Assembly (NCBI GenBank): GCA_922989275.2
Contig: OV277862.1
Location: 69,515,832-69,579,831 of the forward strand
Direction of reading: 5' to 3'
DNA length: 64,000 bases
From: Gari tellinella
Lineage: Eukaryota > Mollusca > Bivalvia > Cardiida > Psammobiidae
Part shown: piece by piece, positions 20,160-30,267 of the stretch
Layout: every line of letters begins with the position of its first letter
How positions within the stretch are numbered: the stretch's first letter is position 1
Translations under genes and position numbers: made by a program
The notes under the pieces: model-generated
Database searches by the model: none
What the model saw: only the letters and a program-made list of their open reading frames with translations
What the model was told of the DNA's origin: nothing

Positions 20160-22383
20160 AAGCAAAATCAGTCATGTTGAAGTGAACGCCAAAGAGGTAA
20201 TTTAAGGCTAAACTGTCAAAAACGCTGGAAAACTGATTTGTCACCATATAGTCTAATGTTTTTCCAAGCGTCGTATATGCTTATTTCTTTCCGTTTATGG
20301 AATTTATGGCTGAAATAGTCAATTAAACGCCGTGGAAATCAAGGTTTTTGTACACAACGAACAATTCTTGTAAAATGACTGCATACATTCGTCTGTATTT
20401 AATGTTCGTTAAAGTTTCTGGCAAGATATACTTAAGTAACATCTATGCAAGAGACTCGCATTAATAATATATTATATCAATGAAATTTACTAGATTGTTA
20501 TGTGATGCATAAGGTTACAGAGTCTAACAGAGAGTGTTACAGGTTCTCAGGCGACAGGTAATAAAGGGTTACAGGTTCTTATCGACGATTTTGTTTTGTT
20601 TGAGAGAGAATGGATCTTAAGTGCATGTATTGCAAGGGGTCCTTTACCCTTTACAGTGCTTTAAGCTGTCACCTGTCTTATATACAATCAAATAGCTTTC
20701 CTTTTAGTGGTTGTACAAAATTATATTTTCTGTAGTGATTACATATTATTGCGTTCGGTTAGTGCCGACTTGATATTATTTTATCATATGTAAAGAACCA
20801 TCGTCGTAGTTAATCATTTAGAAATAGTTTACACTACTGCCGTACTGGACGATACAAAAATAATAAAAAAGTACTCAATTTCAAAGATTCTGTTACTGTA
20901 TTTATTTAACACAATGAAAAATAAACTCTTAAAAAATAAATATATACTTGCAAATATCTCAAAATCGATCACTGAAATAATGTTACATTTAGAACAATTC
21001 CAAAGATTAAATATAACCGGTACACGTATTAGTAATAAAAAAAAGAATCTGCAAAATTATAGTATGGTTATCTCAGTCCATTACATGACTTGTCAACCAA
21101 AGCATAGTACTTAATGCAAAAACTGAAAGCCACCTTTAATTAAGATATTATGGTTTTCAAGGTAAAGCCATCCTAATAGGCAAGTCTCATATCTTGCCAC
21201 TGGCGAACTCTGATCCAAATTTCCACTATTTGTTCTCTTTTTGAATGCAAATTTGCATAATAAGTTGGTCAATATTCTAAGTTTAACTAATTAACTTGTC
21301 AACTACTTCTCAAACAAATATATCATATGTGCAAAACGATTCGTCATACATTTGTATATCAATTATAAACTAAACCCGTTCATTGCTTTACCCTGATCGT
21401 ACAAGCACAGATAAACAGCTAAGATTCGAATGAGAAGCTGAACAATTCTATGTCTGAATCGGATCAAAGTTGTTTGACTATCTTAGAGAGTCTTTTTCGA
21501 GTTTGACCCTGGTGAGAAATCGAGAAAGTTAGCACCGCACCAGGATCTTAACTGTTTGCAAATATGACTGTTAGTCTATTAAATGTATAAAACAGAATAA
21601 GTCATAGCTCTTCCTCCAGGAATCGGATCGAACCGCTCTGAAACCCGTGCATATTATCAACTATACAAAGTTTAATAAGTAATGTAAGGACTAGAGCAAT
21701 TTCAATGCTCAAGGGCTGGTAAACTTACATGTTTTTTCTGGTATCGTCCAAACGACGGCCTCCATGAAAATGAACTTCCACAAAGAAAGACCAGATTCTT
21801 TGGTCCATATTTTTCTTTGACATGTTCAATGAGCGAGGCTTTCAAATCGAGTTCTGCTCCGCAAGTGTCACATTCGAGGGAACTCTTTTTCCCAGAAACA
21901 AAAGGAGTTCAAGAACTTTTGTAATTCTAGAACAATGGTTCTAAAAACATCAACTTTCTGGAATTATTGCAGAATATCCATGAACGTTAAAATGACTGCT
22001 TCTAGAATTGTTCATGAATATTCAAGAAATCATTCTGGAATAGTTCTAGAATAATTTAATACCTTCCCACAGAGGTATGTTTGTGCTGCTAAAGAATGCC
22101 TGAACTTCTATTATTTACACAGAAACTGCTTTTTCTTCTGCGTTTACGACATTAGTACGGGAGTCCGACTGCTAGATGTGTTGTTATTATCATCTACTTC
22201 AATACCCATGCTTATATCGAGTAAACTCGAGTCTTCAAACAAAATCTCGTCCATTTCGAGATTCCTAAAGACTCGGTAACACTGTAAAGAAGAACCCGTA
22301 CCACTTATTAAACAGTCGTCAGGGACCTGTAACCTCTACATCACATTGATAAGTAACACCAAACTTCTGATTACTTTAAAAAT
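20160..22383. other. Gene-free stretch
   Basis: No ORF with coding character. 21440-21560 has faint type I palindrome arms (GGATCAAAGTTGTTTG and ACTGTTTGCAAAT). 21880-22060 has short AGAACTATTCCAGAA-like inverted motifs. I can name nothing else. Confidence 0.45.
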
Positions 22384-22405
22384 CCAACATTATATACCTG
22401 GATAC

Positions 22406-25400
22406 CTACGCCTGTAGTACCCGCTCTTCACAGTATAAGTATTTGGCTGAACTGTCAACGCATGCGTGGGGGCGTGTACTGTATTGCCTTATACTCCAGT
22501 GCTTATCTAAATTGTCTTTGAAATTATTTACACTTCCAGAGTTCACAACATACTCTGGTAGACTATTCCAGTTGGTTGTGACCCTGAGACCAAAAGAGTA
22601 CTTCCTCACATTTAACTTAGCTCTCCTCTTTTGAAGCTTTCTGCTATCACCTCTTGTCTGTCGCTGTACATTTGGTGGTAACAATTTGTCCTTATCCACT
22701 CTGTCTTTTCCCATGAGTATTTTATATATGTACTTGTATCATATCACCTCTTTCTCTTCTATAATACATTGATGTAATCTGAGTGCTTTCAATCTTTCTT
22801 CATATGGTAAGTCTTTTATGTCTGTGCACAGTTTGGTTGCTCTCCTTTGTACTTTCTCTATCTTATCCATGTCACCAATGAATTGTGAAGGTCTAGGTGC
22901 ATTACCATATTCTAATGTTGGTCTCACTAATGTGGTATATAATCTTTTAATAATGTTCTTGCTTCTATTTGTGAAAGTTCTTTTAATGATTCCCAGAGTT
23001 CTGTTAGCTTTATTGACAGCAAAATTGGTGTGATGATGGAATTTAAGTTGATCATCGACTTGGATGCCTAAATCTTTCTCTAATTGTGTTTCTTCTAACT
23101 GTTGGTAAACTCCATCATTGTCTCTCATGTTATATGTATGCTTTGGGTTTCCGTATCCTAGATGCATGACTCCACATTTGCTTGCACTGAACTGAAGAAG
23201 CCACTTATCGGACCAGTCGGACAAGTTGTTGATGTCTTCCTGCATCTTTTGTCTGTCATTTTCTGTTGTAACCGGCCCAAAAAGCTTTGTATCATCCGTA
23301 AATTTCCTGATCACATTAGCTGTAACGTCTGGAAGGTCATTAATGAAAATGACGAAAAGTATTGGGCCGAGGACACTTCATTGAGGTATACCACTGGTGA
23401 CATTAGACCACTGTGATGTGTGACCATTCAAAGAGACACGCTGTTTCCTCCCATGCAAGAAGTTGGAGATCCATACTCTGATTTTCCTATCTATTCCATA
23501 ACCTTTCCTCAATCAGACGTTCATGAGGAACAGTGTCGAATGCTTTCTTAAAATCTAAATACACAGTATCTATAACTTCCCCTCTGTCTAATGCTTCTGT
23601 CCACTCATCTATGCAGGTTAGTAGCTGTGTCATGCATGATCTACCTGTCACAAATCCATGTTGCTCATCGCAGAACAGACTATGCGTCATCATGTGATCC
23701 CTTATCTTCTCTCTTATGATGGCCTCCATTACTTTGCACAGGACTGCCGTTAATTTTACTGGACGGTAGTTACCTGGTGTGTTCCTATCACCTTTCTTAA
23801 ATATCGGCGTTACTTGTCCCAGTTTCCATTGGTTCGGCAGATTACCAGACCCCAAGGACTTAGAAAAAAATGTCTGCAATGGCATAGCGATCTCATTCAC
23901 TATCTCCTTTAGAACTCGGGGGTGAAAACCATCAGGTCCTGCAGATTTGCTAGGTTTAAGTCTGTTCATATGCTTTATTATAAGCTCTTCCCCTATGTCT
24001 ATATTGTCCAGTGTGGTTCCATGGTGTTTCCTTTCCAGCTCTGGGATATGACTGGTGTCCTCGTTAGTGAATACACTGCAGAAAACATTGTTGAGTATCT
24101 CTGCCTTCACACTGTCCTCACTTTGCAGTATTCCACTAGAATCCCTTAGGTCACTGACATCGCTTTTAACTGTTGTTTTCGATTGTGTATATTTCCAGAA
24201 AGCCTTCGGATTCACTTCAACATCATTTGAAATATTTTCTTCAAATTCACTTCTCAGTTTTCTTGTATATTCCCTAAGTGTGTTTCTGACATCACAATGC
24301 AGCTTGTAGTCATTTAAGTCTCTGGAATCTAAGTATTTCTCCCATGCACGGTTTTTCTTTTTGATTAGACTGAAACCTTTTTTGTCCATGTACAACTGTC
24401 GTTTTTTCTTCTTTACTCCATTTTGCTTATGCACTGGTATATATTCTTCCATGGCCCCTTCTAGTTTCATCCTGAATATGTCCCATGCTTCCTGTTCACT
24501 AGTTTCTTTCAGTAATTCAGTCCATTCTATGTTTTTAAAGAATTCCCTCATTCCCTCATAGTCTCCTTTGTCATACATGAATTTAACTGTAGTACTATTC
24601 ACTTTTTGTACACTACACATGTAATTGAAAGAAATAGTACAATGATCACTGTTACCTACTGGAGCCAAGTATTTAATGTCACTTACAGTGTTCTCTTCAT
24701 TGGTAAGCACTAAGTCCAATATTGATAGCTGTTGGTTACCCCTAAATCTTGTGGGTCTATCTATATGCTGGGTTAGAAAACAATCTTTTAAACAGTCGAT
24801 AAATTGATCACTATCTGAATTCTCCCTGTCTGTACTTGTACACTCCTGCCAGTCAATAGTTGGGTAGTTGAAATCCCCAACAATCACCAAGTGATTGGGG
24901 TCCATCTCTGAGATAGTCCGTAGCATTAACTCTAGATTCCGATTATTTTCGCATGTACTTGATGGACTCCTGTATATACATCCAAACAGAACTTTCTGGC
25001 TATCTCCCAGTGATATACTTATCCAAACACATTCTTTGAAAGGTTGAATGCAAGTGCAATTAAAAGTAGCAGCACTCAGTGCTGAAGAAACATAAATACA
25101 TATTCCTCTTCCTTCCTTATCCAAGTTATTAAACGGTGTGTGATACCCTTCAATTGATAATTCTGCCTCTGTAAGCTTTGTTCTGCTGTTCTTTGGTTTC
25201 ACTTCAGTGATAGCTATAATGTCGGGTTCACAGTCCTCTACATATTGCAATAAATCTTGCATGTTTGTGGTAATAACATCAACATTAACTGATAAAACTT
25301 TTAAACTTTCAAATTTAACACTATTTACAGTTGGTTGTCTATTTGGGATTTTACATTGCTGACGTACCCCCTTTGTTGCGTGGAGGTTGGTCCTTTGACT

Positions 25401-25406
25401 GAACAA
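22406..25406 (-). pseudogene. LINE ORF2: endonuclease and reverse transcriptase, frameshifted
   Basis: The first 639-codon frame (25406-23487; TTG edge, first ATG at 25262) carries endonuclease motifs TEVKPKN, IYRSP, GDFNYPTIDW, LDLVLTN and SDH, then reverse transcriptase blocks SAGPDGFHP, VTPIFKKGDR, YRPVKLT, HGFVTGRSC and DFKKAFDTVPHERL. Near 23490 the frame shifts. The next segment contains the GIPQGSVLGP block with a TGA in place of its glycine codon (near 23380), then the polymerase box as FTDD rather than the usual FADD or YADD (191-codon frame 23314-22739). A further shift near 22740 leads to the C-terminal tail (22714-22406) with RGDMIQV-like and NSLPEYVV-like text. Reverse transcription by this copy is not possible. 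Confidence 0.85.
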
Positions 25407-26310
25407 TTTTACCCTTTCTGATAAAAATATCCTTTTCTCCTTTTTCGCGTCTTGCTTGAAGTTCAGTTCTAAGATCCTTCTGCTCCTTACGTTGCAGTCT
25501 TGTCAGGTCTTGACCAATGTATACGCTGGCAAATTCTTCAGAGTCCTTTAGGAGTCTAGCCTTCCTCAAAATATTTCTTTTCATCCTCTTGTCTTGAAGG
25601 ACCACCTTGGTTGGACGATTCTTACCAGGCTCTTTCCTGCCAATTCTAATACATCTCTCTATTATCTGAATGCCATCTTCCTCAATTTCCATTGCCTCAA
25701 ACATTTTTGCTATAAAGTTCATGTCATCCCTGATTTTGTCACTAGATTCTGTTTTTTCAGATTCAGAAATGTTGTAAATCATTATATTTCCCTCTCTTTT
25801 CTCCCTGTCCCTCTGCTCTTCAAAAGTATCACTAACTACATTTGTTGCTGGTTGTTCACTTACCATGCCTTTCTTCTTAGTTTCAAGAACTTCCACTCTT
25901 TCTTCCAGTTTTTCTACTGTGCTCGAGTCAGCTTTCTTTTCTATTGATGTCTGTAAGTCATCTAGGCGGTGTGTTATTGTTGACATGTATGCAGCACATC
26001 TCTCTTCAATGTCCATGTCGGTTCTAACAGCAGTTATTGCGGGCTTCTCGCACTCAACACAGAACCAGTGACTGTCTTTTCTGTCCACCATAACCTTATA
26101 CACAGTTTCACCCATGTCCAAACATTCAATACAGAACCACATGTTGCATATCTCGCATTCCATAGGCTTATCATTTTTATCTGTAAACTCAATTGAGCAT
26201 AAGGAGCATGATACTAAATTGTCATTGTCAGTACTTACGGCATGCTTGCCTTGCGATTTCCTTGCTTTCTGCATTTTTCGTGTTTTGGATTTCATATTGT
26301 AAGTTGACAT
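25351..26310 (-). CDS. LINE ORF1 protein with PHD-type zinc finger
   Basis: ATG at 26310 gives about 319 residues (the open frame extends a little upstream only from a GTG). Near the N-terminus a C4HC3 PHD-like finger is seen (CSLC, CEIC, WFCIEC, HWFCVEC). It is followed by a predicted coiled coil (HRLDDLQTSIEKKADSSTVE, EKLEERVEVLE) and a basic C-terminal half with an RRM-like or transposase-22-like flavour (IMIYNISES, RIGRKEPGKNRPTKVVLQ). ORF1 proteins of CR1-group LINEs bind RNA and often carry such fingers. The frame is intact and overlaps the start of ORF2. Confidence 0.8.
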   Translation of the reverse strand: MSTYNMKSKTRKMQKARKSQGKHAVSTDNDNLVSCSLCSIEFTDKNDKPMECEICNMWFCIECLDMGETVYKVMVDRKDSHWFCVECEKPAITAVRTDMDIEERCAAYMSTITHRLDDLQTSIEKKADSSTVEKLEERVEVLETKKKGMVSEQPATNVVSDTFEEQRDREKREGNIMIYNISESEKTESSDKIRDDMNFIAKMFEAMEIEEDGIQIIERCIRIGRKEPGKNRPTKVVLQDKRMKRNILRKARLLKDSEEFASVYIGQDLTRLQRKEQKDLRTELQARREKGEKDIFIRKGKIVQSKDQPPRNKGGTSAM

Positions 26311-26530
26311 GATTCCCCACCACAAATTGACCTTCACCTCGTGTCAAACTGCGGACTCTCCGAAAAGGTTTGTTTTCACTTATTTTAGACGAAAACCCTC
26401 TTGAATTTTCAGTAAATAGCACTTTTCCTTTACACACAATCACAATATCACTTCCGATCGACACGCCGTATATCTATTTCGTTAAAAAACTTTGACTTTT
26501 TATGGAGATGTTTTTTCTCCGCCTTGACAC

Positions 26531-26873
26531 TTCCACGCATGCGCACTATTTTCATATCTTTTAAAAATGGTTCAATATTAGAAAAAAAACGAACAAAAAG
26601 ATTATCTTATTGTGTTAAATGCTGCAATTTCTTACGTAAATTCAATTTATAACAAAAATATGTACATTTACATGTACACTTGCTTTTATTTCCTCTATTC
26701 ACCTGAATTCTAACGCAGGCGACGTTTAGTATCTTCTTAAAAGGAAGCCAAAAGCTCTTACCACGTTTTTTTATGAATAATCCTTGCCATGAGACTGTGT
26801 AAACTCGCTGAACGATTATGTATTTACATGTACACGCGAGAAAGAGTCATGACTCTGAAACATTTTTCGAAAT
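26531..26873. other. Spacer between the LINE and the 5.3-kb element
   Basis: No gene. Its right edge (26848-26873) belongs to the dispersed repeat that is intact at 20013-20150. Confidence 0.5.
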
Positions 26874-26934
26874 CACAGGGGCGGAACTCTGTCACACAGT
26901 AGTCGACAACGGGACGACGCTAGGTCACGCCTGC
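26874..26934 (+). repeat. Left terminal inverted repeat of the 5.3-kb element
   Basis: Begins CACAGGGGCGGAACTCTGTC and ends CTAGGTCACGCCTGC. The middle 13 bases (26899-26911) are the only poorly matching part. A diverged inner copy of its end motif is at 27415-27452. Confidence 0.8.
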
Positions 26935-27007
26935 AGGTCGATCAACATCGTTTTTTTGTAAACACGCGCGGTTTGTGTACTTTCACTTTGGCGTTTCAGA
27001 AGTCCAA

Positions 27008-27463
27008 GTAAGTTTAGAAGATCTTTGATTCAATTAAACTTGATGAAAAGTTTAAAATATTGTTTTAGAATAACCATATTATGCCAATGACCAGTAAAAA
27101 GGGAGTTGGCGCTTTTTTTGATACAGAATGAAACTGTACATAAGTTCAACGTACGAGAGTGCGGTTCTCCTACGAAGGAGGGAAAAGACAACAACAACAA
27201 CAATGGCCTGTTCAAAGTTTTTGTTTACTATAGAAATGCCAATTAAACATGTATTTGCGACCATAACACAGAAAATTTCCTTTAGAAATTCAAAAAACAG
27301 TTTTAGATTGTACACTCATGCAATTTACCAGTAAAATCACAGAGTTAACTCGTATTTGCTTTGCCCAATAACGAGAAAACGAGCATCTTGTAGACAGCTA
27401 GCGAACGCACACCGTAGACGACGTTATTCGTTATGTAACGCCTGCATGTCGACTCTGTTTCAG
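27008..27463 (+). other. Probable 5'-UTR intron of the C2H2 gene
   Basis: CCAA/GTAAGT at 27004-27013 is a strong donor, and GACTCTGTTTCAG/AT ending at 27463 is a strong acceptor 13 bases before the ATG at 27477. Removing 456 bp would join a short leader near the left terminal repeat directly to the coding exon. Confidence 0.6.
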
Positions 27464-27476
27464 ATACACGACGATC

Positions 27477-28208
27477 ATGGATATAAGTTTCATTGACGAG
27501 GATCTGGACGTTTCTTTAAACGTGTCTATTTCTGCAGAGGAGAGCGACATACATAGGTCCCCTGCGGAACCAGCAACAGAGCCTTCAACAACTAGCGGGA
27601 TGCAGAAGCAAAGAAAGACATTTTCATGTGAGGATTGTTGTTACTCGTCGTACCATCCCCAAAATTTAAGACGCCACAGACTTGCAGTGCATTTGAAAAG
27701 AAAATACAGCTGTGATTCATGTAACGCCCAATACTCTGCTTTATATGATCTCAAGGAACATAAACGTACTAAACATAATAATGAAAAAGTTTTGTGTGAT
27801 AAATGTTCAAAAGTCTGTTCAAGCAGGAAATCCCTTAGCCGACATCGTGCAGAAGTACATGCCCGATCGGTCAAGTTCCAGTGTGGGTATTGTGGAAGAG
27901 GTTTCATCCATAAGGCCAATTTTCATGGACATCTCAACTCTCACGCTAAGAGTAAGCCCTATGCCTGTAAAACTTGTTCTAAATGTTTCGTTTACAGCAG
28001 TAGCCTGCATAAGCATTCAAAAACATGTGGTGGTGACAAACAAAAGTACAAATGTGACACATGTGACCGCGTGTTATCTTCAAGTTCAACACTTCGTGAC
28101 CATGTAGAAGGAAAGCACGGACCAAAGACCAAATTCTGTAGGTGTGGAAAGGCGTTTTCCTGGAGAACGGCCTTAGCAAGACATATGAAGAAATGCAAAT
28201 ATAGTTAA
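27477..28208 (+). CDS. C2H2 zinc-finger protein of the 5.3-kb element
   Basis: Intact 243-residue frame from ATG at 27477. After an acidic N-terminal 50 residues come seven zinc-finger-like units: C51-H72, C79-H100, C107-H128, C136-H156, C164-C184 (CCHC), C193-H214 and a shortened last unit C221-C240 (spacing C-x-C, ending in Cys). The linkers are not the TGEKP type. Such proteins bind DNA in the nucleus. Position just inside one terminal repeat, facing the nuclease gene, suggests a role in recognising the element ends; that is inference. It could instead be a captured host gene. Confidence 0.85.
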   Translation: MDISFIDEDLDVSLNVSISAEESDIHRSPAEPATEPSTTSGMQKQRKTFSCEDCCYSSYHPQNLRRHRLAVHLKRKYSCDSCNAQYSALYDLKEHKRTKHNNEKVLCDKCSKVCSSRKSLSRHRAEVHARSVKFQCGYCGRGFIHKANFHGHLNSHAKSKPYACKTCSKCFVYSSSLHKHSKTCGGDKQKYKCDTCDRVLSSSSTLRDHVEGKHGPKTKFCRCGKAFSWRTALARHMKKCKYS

Positions 28209-28369
28209 ACAGTTTTTATTTTTTTCTTAAAAAACAGTTGAAGAATTACTCGTATCTCTATAAAGTGACGACAGTTACATTATATCTTGGTAATGATTTC
28301 GGCATGTATATGTGTACGTGTAGGTAGTATTGCCAACGCCATGGACGGCTCATGCAGGAGCTTTCTGTT

Positions 28370-28643
28370 TTATTGTCTTTCTTTCTTTCTCTATATACTG
28401 CTACACACCCTTTCGGGTATTACGAGCAGGGGCACTTTTTAGGTGCACCAATGGGACTGTACCCGGCCGGTCACTTTATCCTGACACCGACGAACCAGTT
28501 GTAATGCTAACCCGAAATCCTGAGCGCCAAGGAGGGAAGCCATTACTACCAATGTTAAAGTCTTTGGTTTGACCCGGCCGGGGATTGAACCCACAACCTC
28601 CCGCACTGCAAGCGGACGCTCTACCACTGAGCCACGCAGCCGG
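28370..28643 (-). mobile_element. tRNA-derived SINE
   Basis: On the minus strand the head reads as a tRNA-like fold: A box TGGCTCAGTGGTAGAGC, an anticodon stem CCGC/GCGG with loop TTGCAGT (anticodon GCA, Cys-like) and B box GGGTTCAATCC. A body of about 150 bases follows (GTAGTAATGGCTTCCCTCC, CAACTGGTTCGTCGGTGTC) and the end is (GAAA)n. It is inserted in a MITE palindrome inside the 5.3-kb element, splitting AGGAGCTTTCTGTTTTATTG from its partner. Confidence 0.7.
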
Positions 28644-29265
28644 TCTTTAAGAAACCACCTGTCGTAAACACTATTGAGAGGTTTAAAACCGGTGACTGCT
28701 GAAAGCAATGTGTCCTTTAAGAGCTTTCCATTTTTCTTTCATCTTACTTTAATCAGCCACCTGTCTGTTATACTATTATACAGTAAAACCTCTCTATCAC
28801 GCCAATTACAACGAATACTTATTAATGGTTTCAAAGACATGTCACAGCCTATAGCAAGGTGGCGGTAAAACAGAAGGCTCATGAGCTTTCTGTTTTGATA
28901 ACACCTTGCTTTAAGAAACCACCTGATAGTAAACACTATTGAGAGGTTTAAAACAGGTGACTGCCGAAAGCAATGTGATAGATAAACAAAAAACTCCTTT
29001 AGGAGCTTTCTATTTTTCTTTCACCTTACTTTAATCTGCCACCTGTCTTTTATACTATCAATTAGCATTTGTTTTAATGACGTAAAGATAGTGGAAATAA
29101 CAGGTAGCTGTAGTATAATACAGTAAAACCTCTCTATTACGCCAATTACAACGAATACTTATTAATGATTTCAAAGACAGGTCACAGCCTATAGCAAGGT
29201 GGCGGTAAAACAGAAGGCTCATGCAGGAGCTTTCTGTTTTACTGTCACCTTGCTTCTCCAAACAT
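28644..29265. mobile_element. Array of pogo-like MITE pieces
   Basis: Starts CAGTAAAACCTCTCTATCAC (28781) and CAGTAAAACCTCTCTATTAC (29121), each after TA, plus right-half pieces (AACACTATTGAGAGGTTTAA near 28662 and 28935) and palindromes AGAAGGCTCATG..GAGCTTTCTGTTTT. They belong to the family of the clean copy at 48434-48629. The last palindrome runs into the 3' end of the nuclease gene. Confidence 0.65.
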
Positions 29266-30267
29266 TGATCTTACGACATCAACCTTAAGACTGTATCCTG
29301 AAATTCCATATGCCACTGGAACTGAATGAGCCTGTTCGGACTGCTTCAATCTGTCCATGTCTGACAAGACTACCACAAGCACTTCCTTGCCAGGGATTCT
29401 GAGTACTTTGTACATGTCATCTACACATTGACCTGCTTTAATTATTGTGTGAGCTATTTCACTGAGCTGTGTGTAGGTTTGTTTCAATGCTGCTAAGTTA
29501 CCTTCTGGAGCAATGTGATGCCCCCTTGTGTCTCCTTCCCAGGTTTTACCAAAATGAGAGCAGGCTTTGGTGGTCAATGACGGAAATTCAGCCACAAAGT
29601 CAACGTACTTATCTACGTACTTTTTCACAAAACTTTTCACAGCAATTGTATTAGCTCGTTTTCGCTTTGGCTTTACAGGCTCTGATTGTTGGGGGTACAA
29701 AACATAAATTTCGCCAATTAAGGCATCCCACAGTTCTTCACAAAACCTAGCCCTTAACACTGTGGTACTGGATGGTGTCCAACATAGGTACAGAAGACTT
29801 TCACAACCGAGGGCTTTCATCTCACAAAGGATCTGGCAGACATAATAATCCGGAATTTTATAGTGTACATCTGGTGTGAACAATTTTCCTGGGACGGGGC
29901 ATTTGATTTCAACAGCAATTGATGGTATATCATCATTTCTGCAACTTCCATCTGGACTAATGACCATGACATTTTCATCTTCGCCTTTCGGAAAGCAGTA
30001 ACAGCCTTCTTCAAAAAAGCAAGTTGTTGGAGCGTATACTGGCAGAACTTTTGCTACAAGAACTCCAATACCATTAATTTCATTTTCAGTCCCATGCTTC
30101 ATAGCTTGCATTTGTGATTCAGATGTATCATCGCGGTCATCTGTCTTGTTAATAACACGGTCAAAGTGTTTCTGCTGCTCTTTTAATGTACTAAGACCGA
30201 CGTCTCTGTGAAATGTGCTACCTGTTACTTTTGCACTTTTTCTTATTTCTATCCACTTTTCAGATCT
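29245..30267 (-). CDS. YqaJ/lambda-exonuclease-type PD-(D/E)XK nuclease domain
   Basis: The domain begins right after the internal TAA with RSEKWIEIRKSAKVTGS, the usual W..R...(I/V)T.S entry of the YqaJ family, and goes on past the ATG at 30111. Counting from that Met: KHGTENE (5-11), ISPDG with putative metal ligand D54, VEIKCP with E68 and K70, then YYVCQ with Q93. This ordered set (G-x-E, SPDG, EIK, Y..Q) is the active-site signature of YqaJ-like 5'-3' exonucleases, which work in recombination and occur as accessory genes in some eukaryotic DNA transposons. A basic stretch KPKRKR follows at about 154-159. All catalytic positions look intact. Confidence 0.8.
   Translation of the reverse strand, partial: RSEKWIEIRKSAKVTGSTFHRDVGLSTLKEQQKHFDRVINKTDDRDDTSESQMQAMKHGTENEINGIGVLVAKVLPVYAPTTCFFEEGCYCFPKGEDENVMVISPDGSCRNDDIPSIAVEIKCPVPGKLFTPDVHYKIPDYYVCQILCEMKALGCESLLYLCWTPSSTTVLRARFCEELWDALIGEIYVLYPQQSEPVKPKRKRANTIAVKSFVKKYVDKYVDFVAEFPSLTTKACSHFGKTWEGDTRGHHIAPEGNLAALKQTYTQLSEIAHTIIKAGQCVDDMYKVLRIPGKEVLVVVLSDMDRLKQSEQAHSVPVAYGISGYSLKVDVVRSMFGEAR

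Larger units (their letters stand above)
22384..26530 (-). mobile_element. CR1-like non-LTR retrotransposon (LINE), nearly full length, inactive
   Basis: Minus-strand order: short 5' region, ORF1 with a PHD-type zinc finger, ORF2 with an apurinic-type endonuclease followed by reverse transcriptase and a CR1-style C-terminal tail. ORF1 and ORF2 overlap by about 55 bp in different frames. ORF2 is broken by frameshifts and a nonsense codon. No clear target duplication or simple-repeat tail was found, so both outer limits are approximate. Confidence 0.85.

Noticed and set aside
27641..28198. Minus-strand and second-frame ORFs over the C2H2 gene
   Set aside because: Shadows of the plus-strand frame with seven correctly spaced zinc-finger units.
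29469..30014. Plus- and alternate-frame ORFs over the nuclease gene
   Set aside because: They are shadows of the minus-strand frame that carries the YqaJ motifs.
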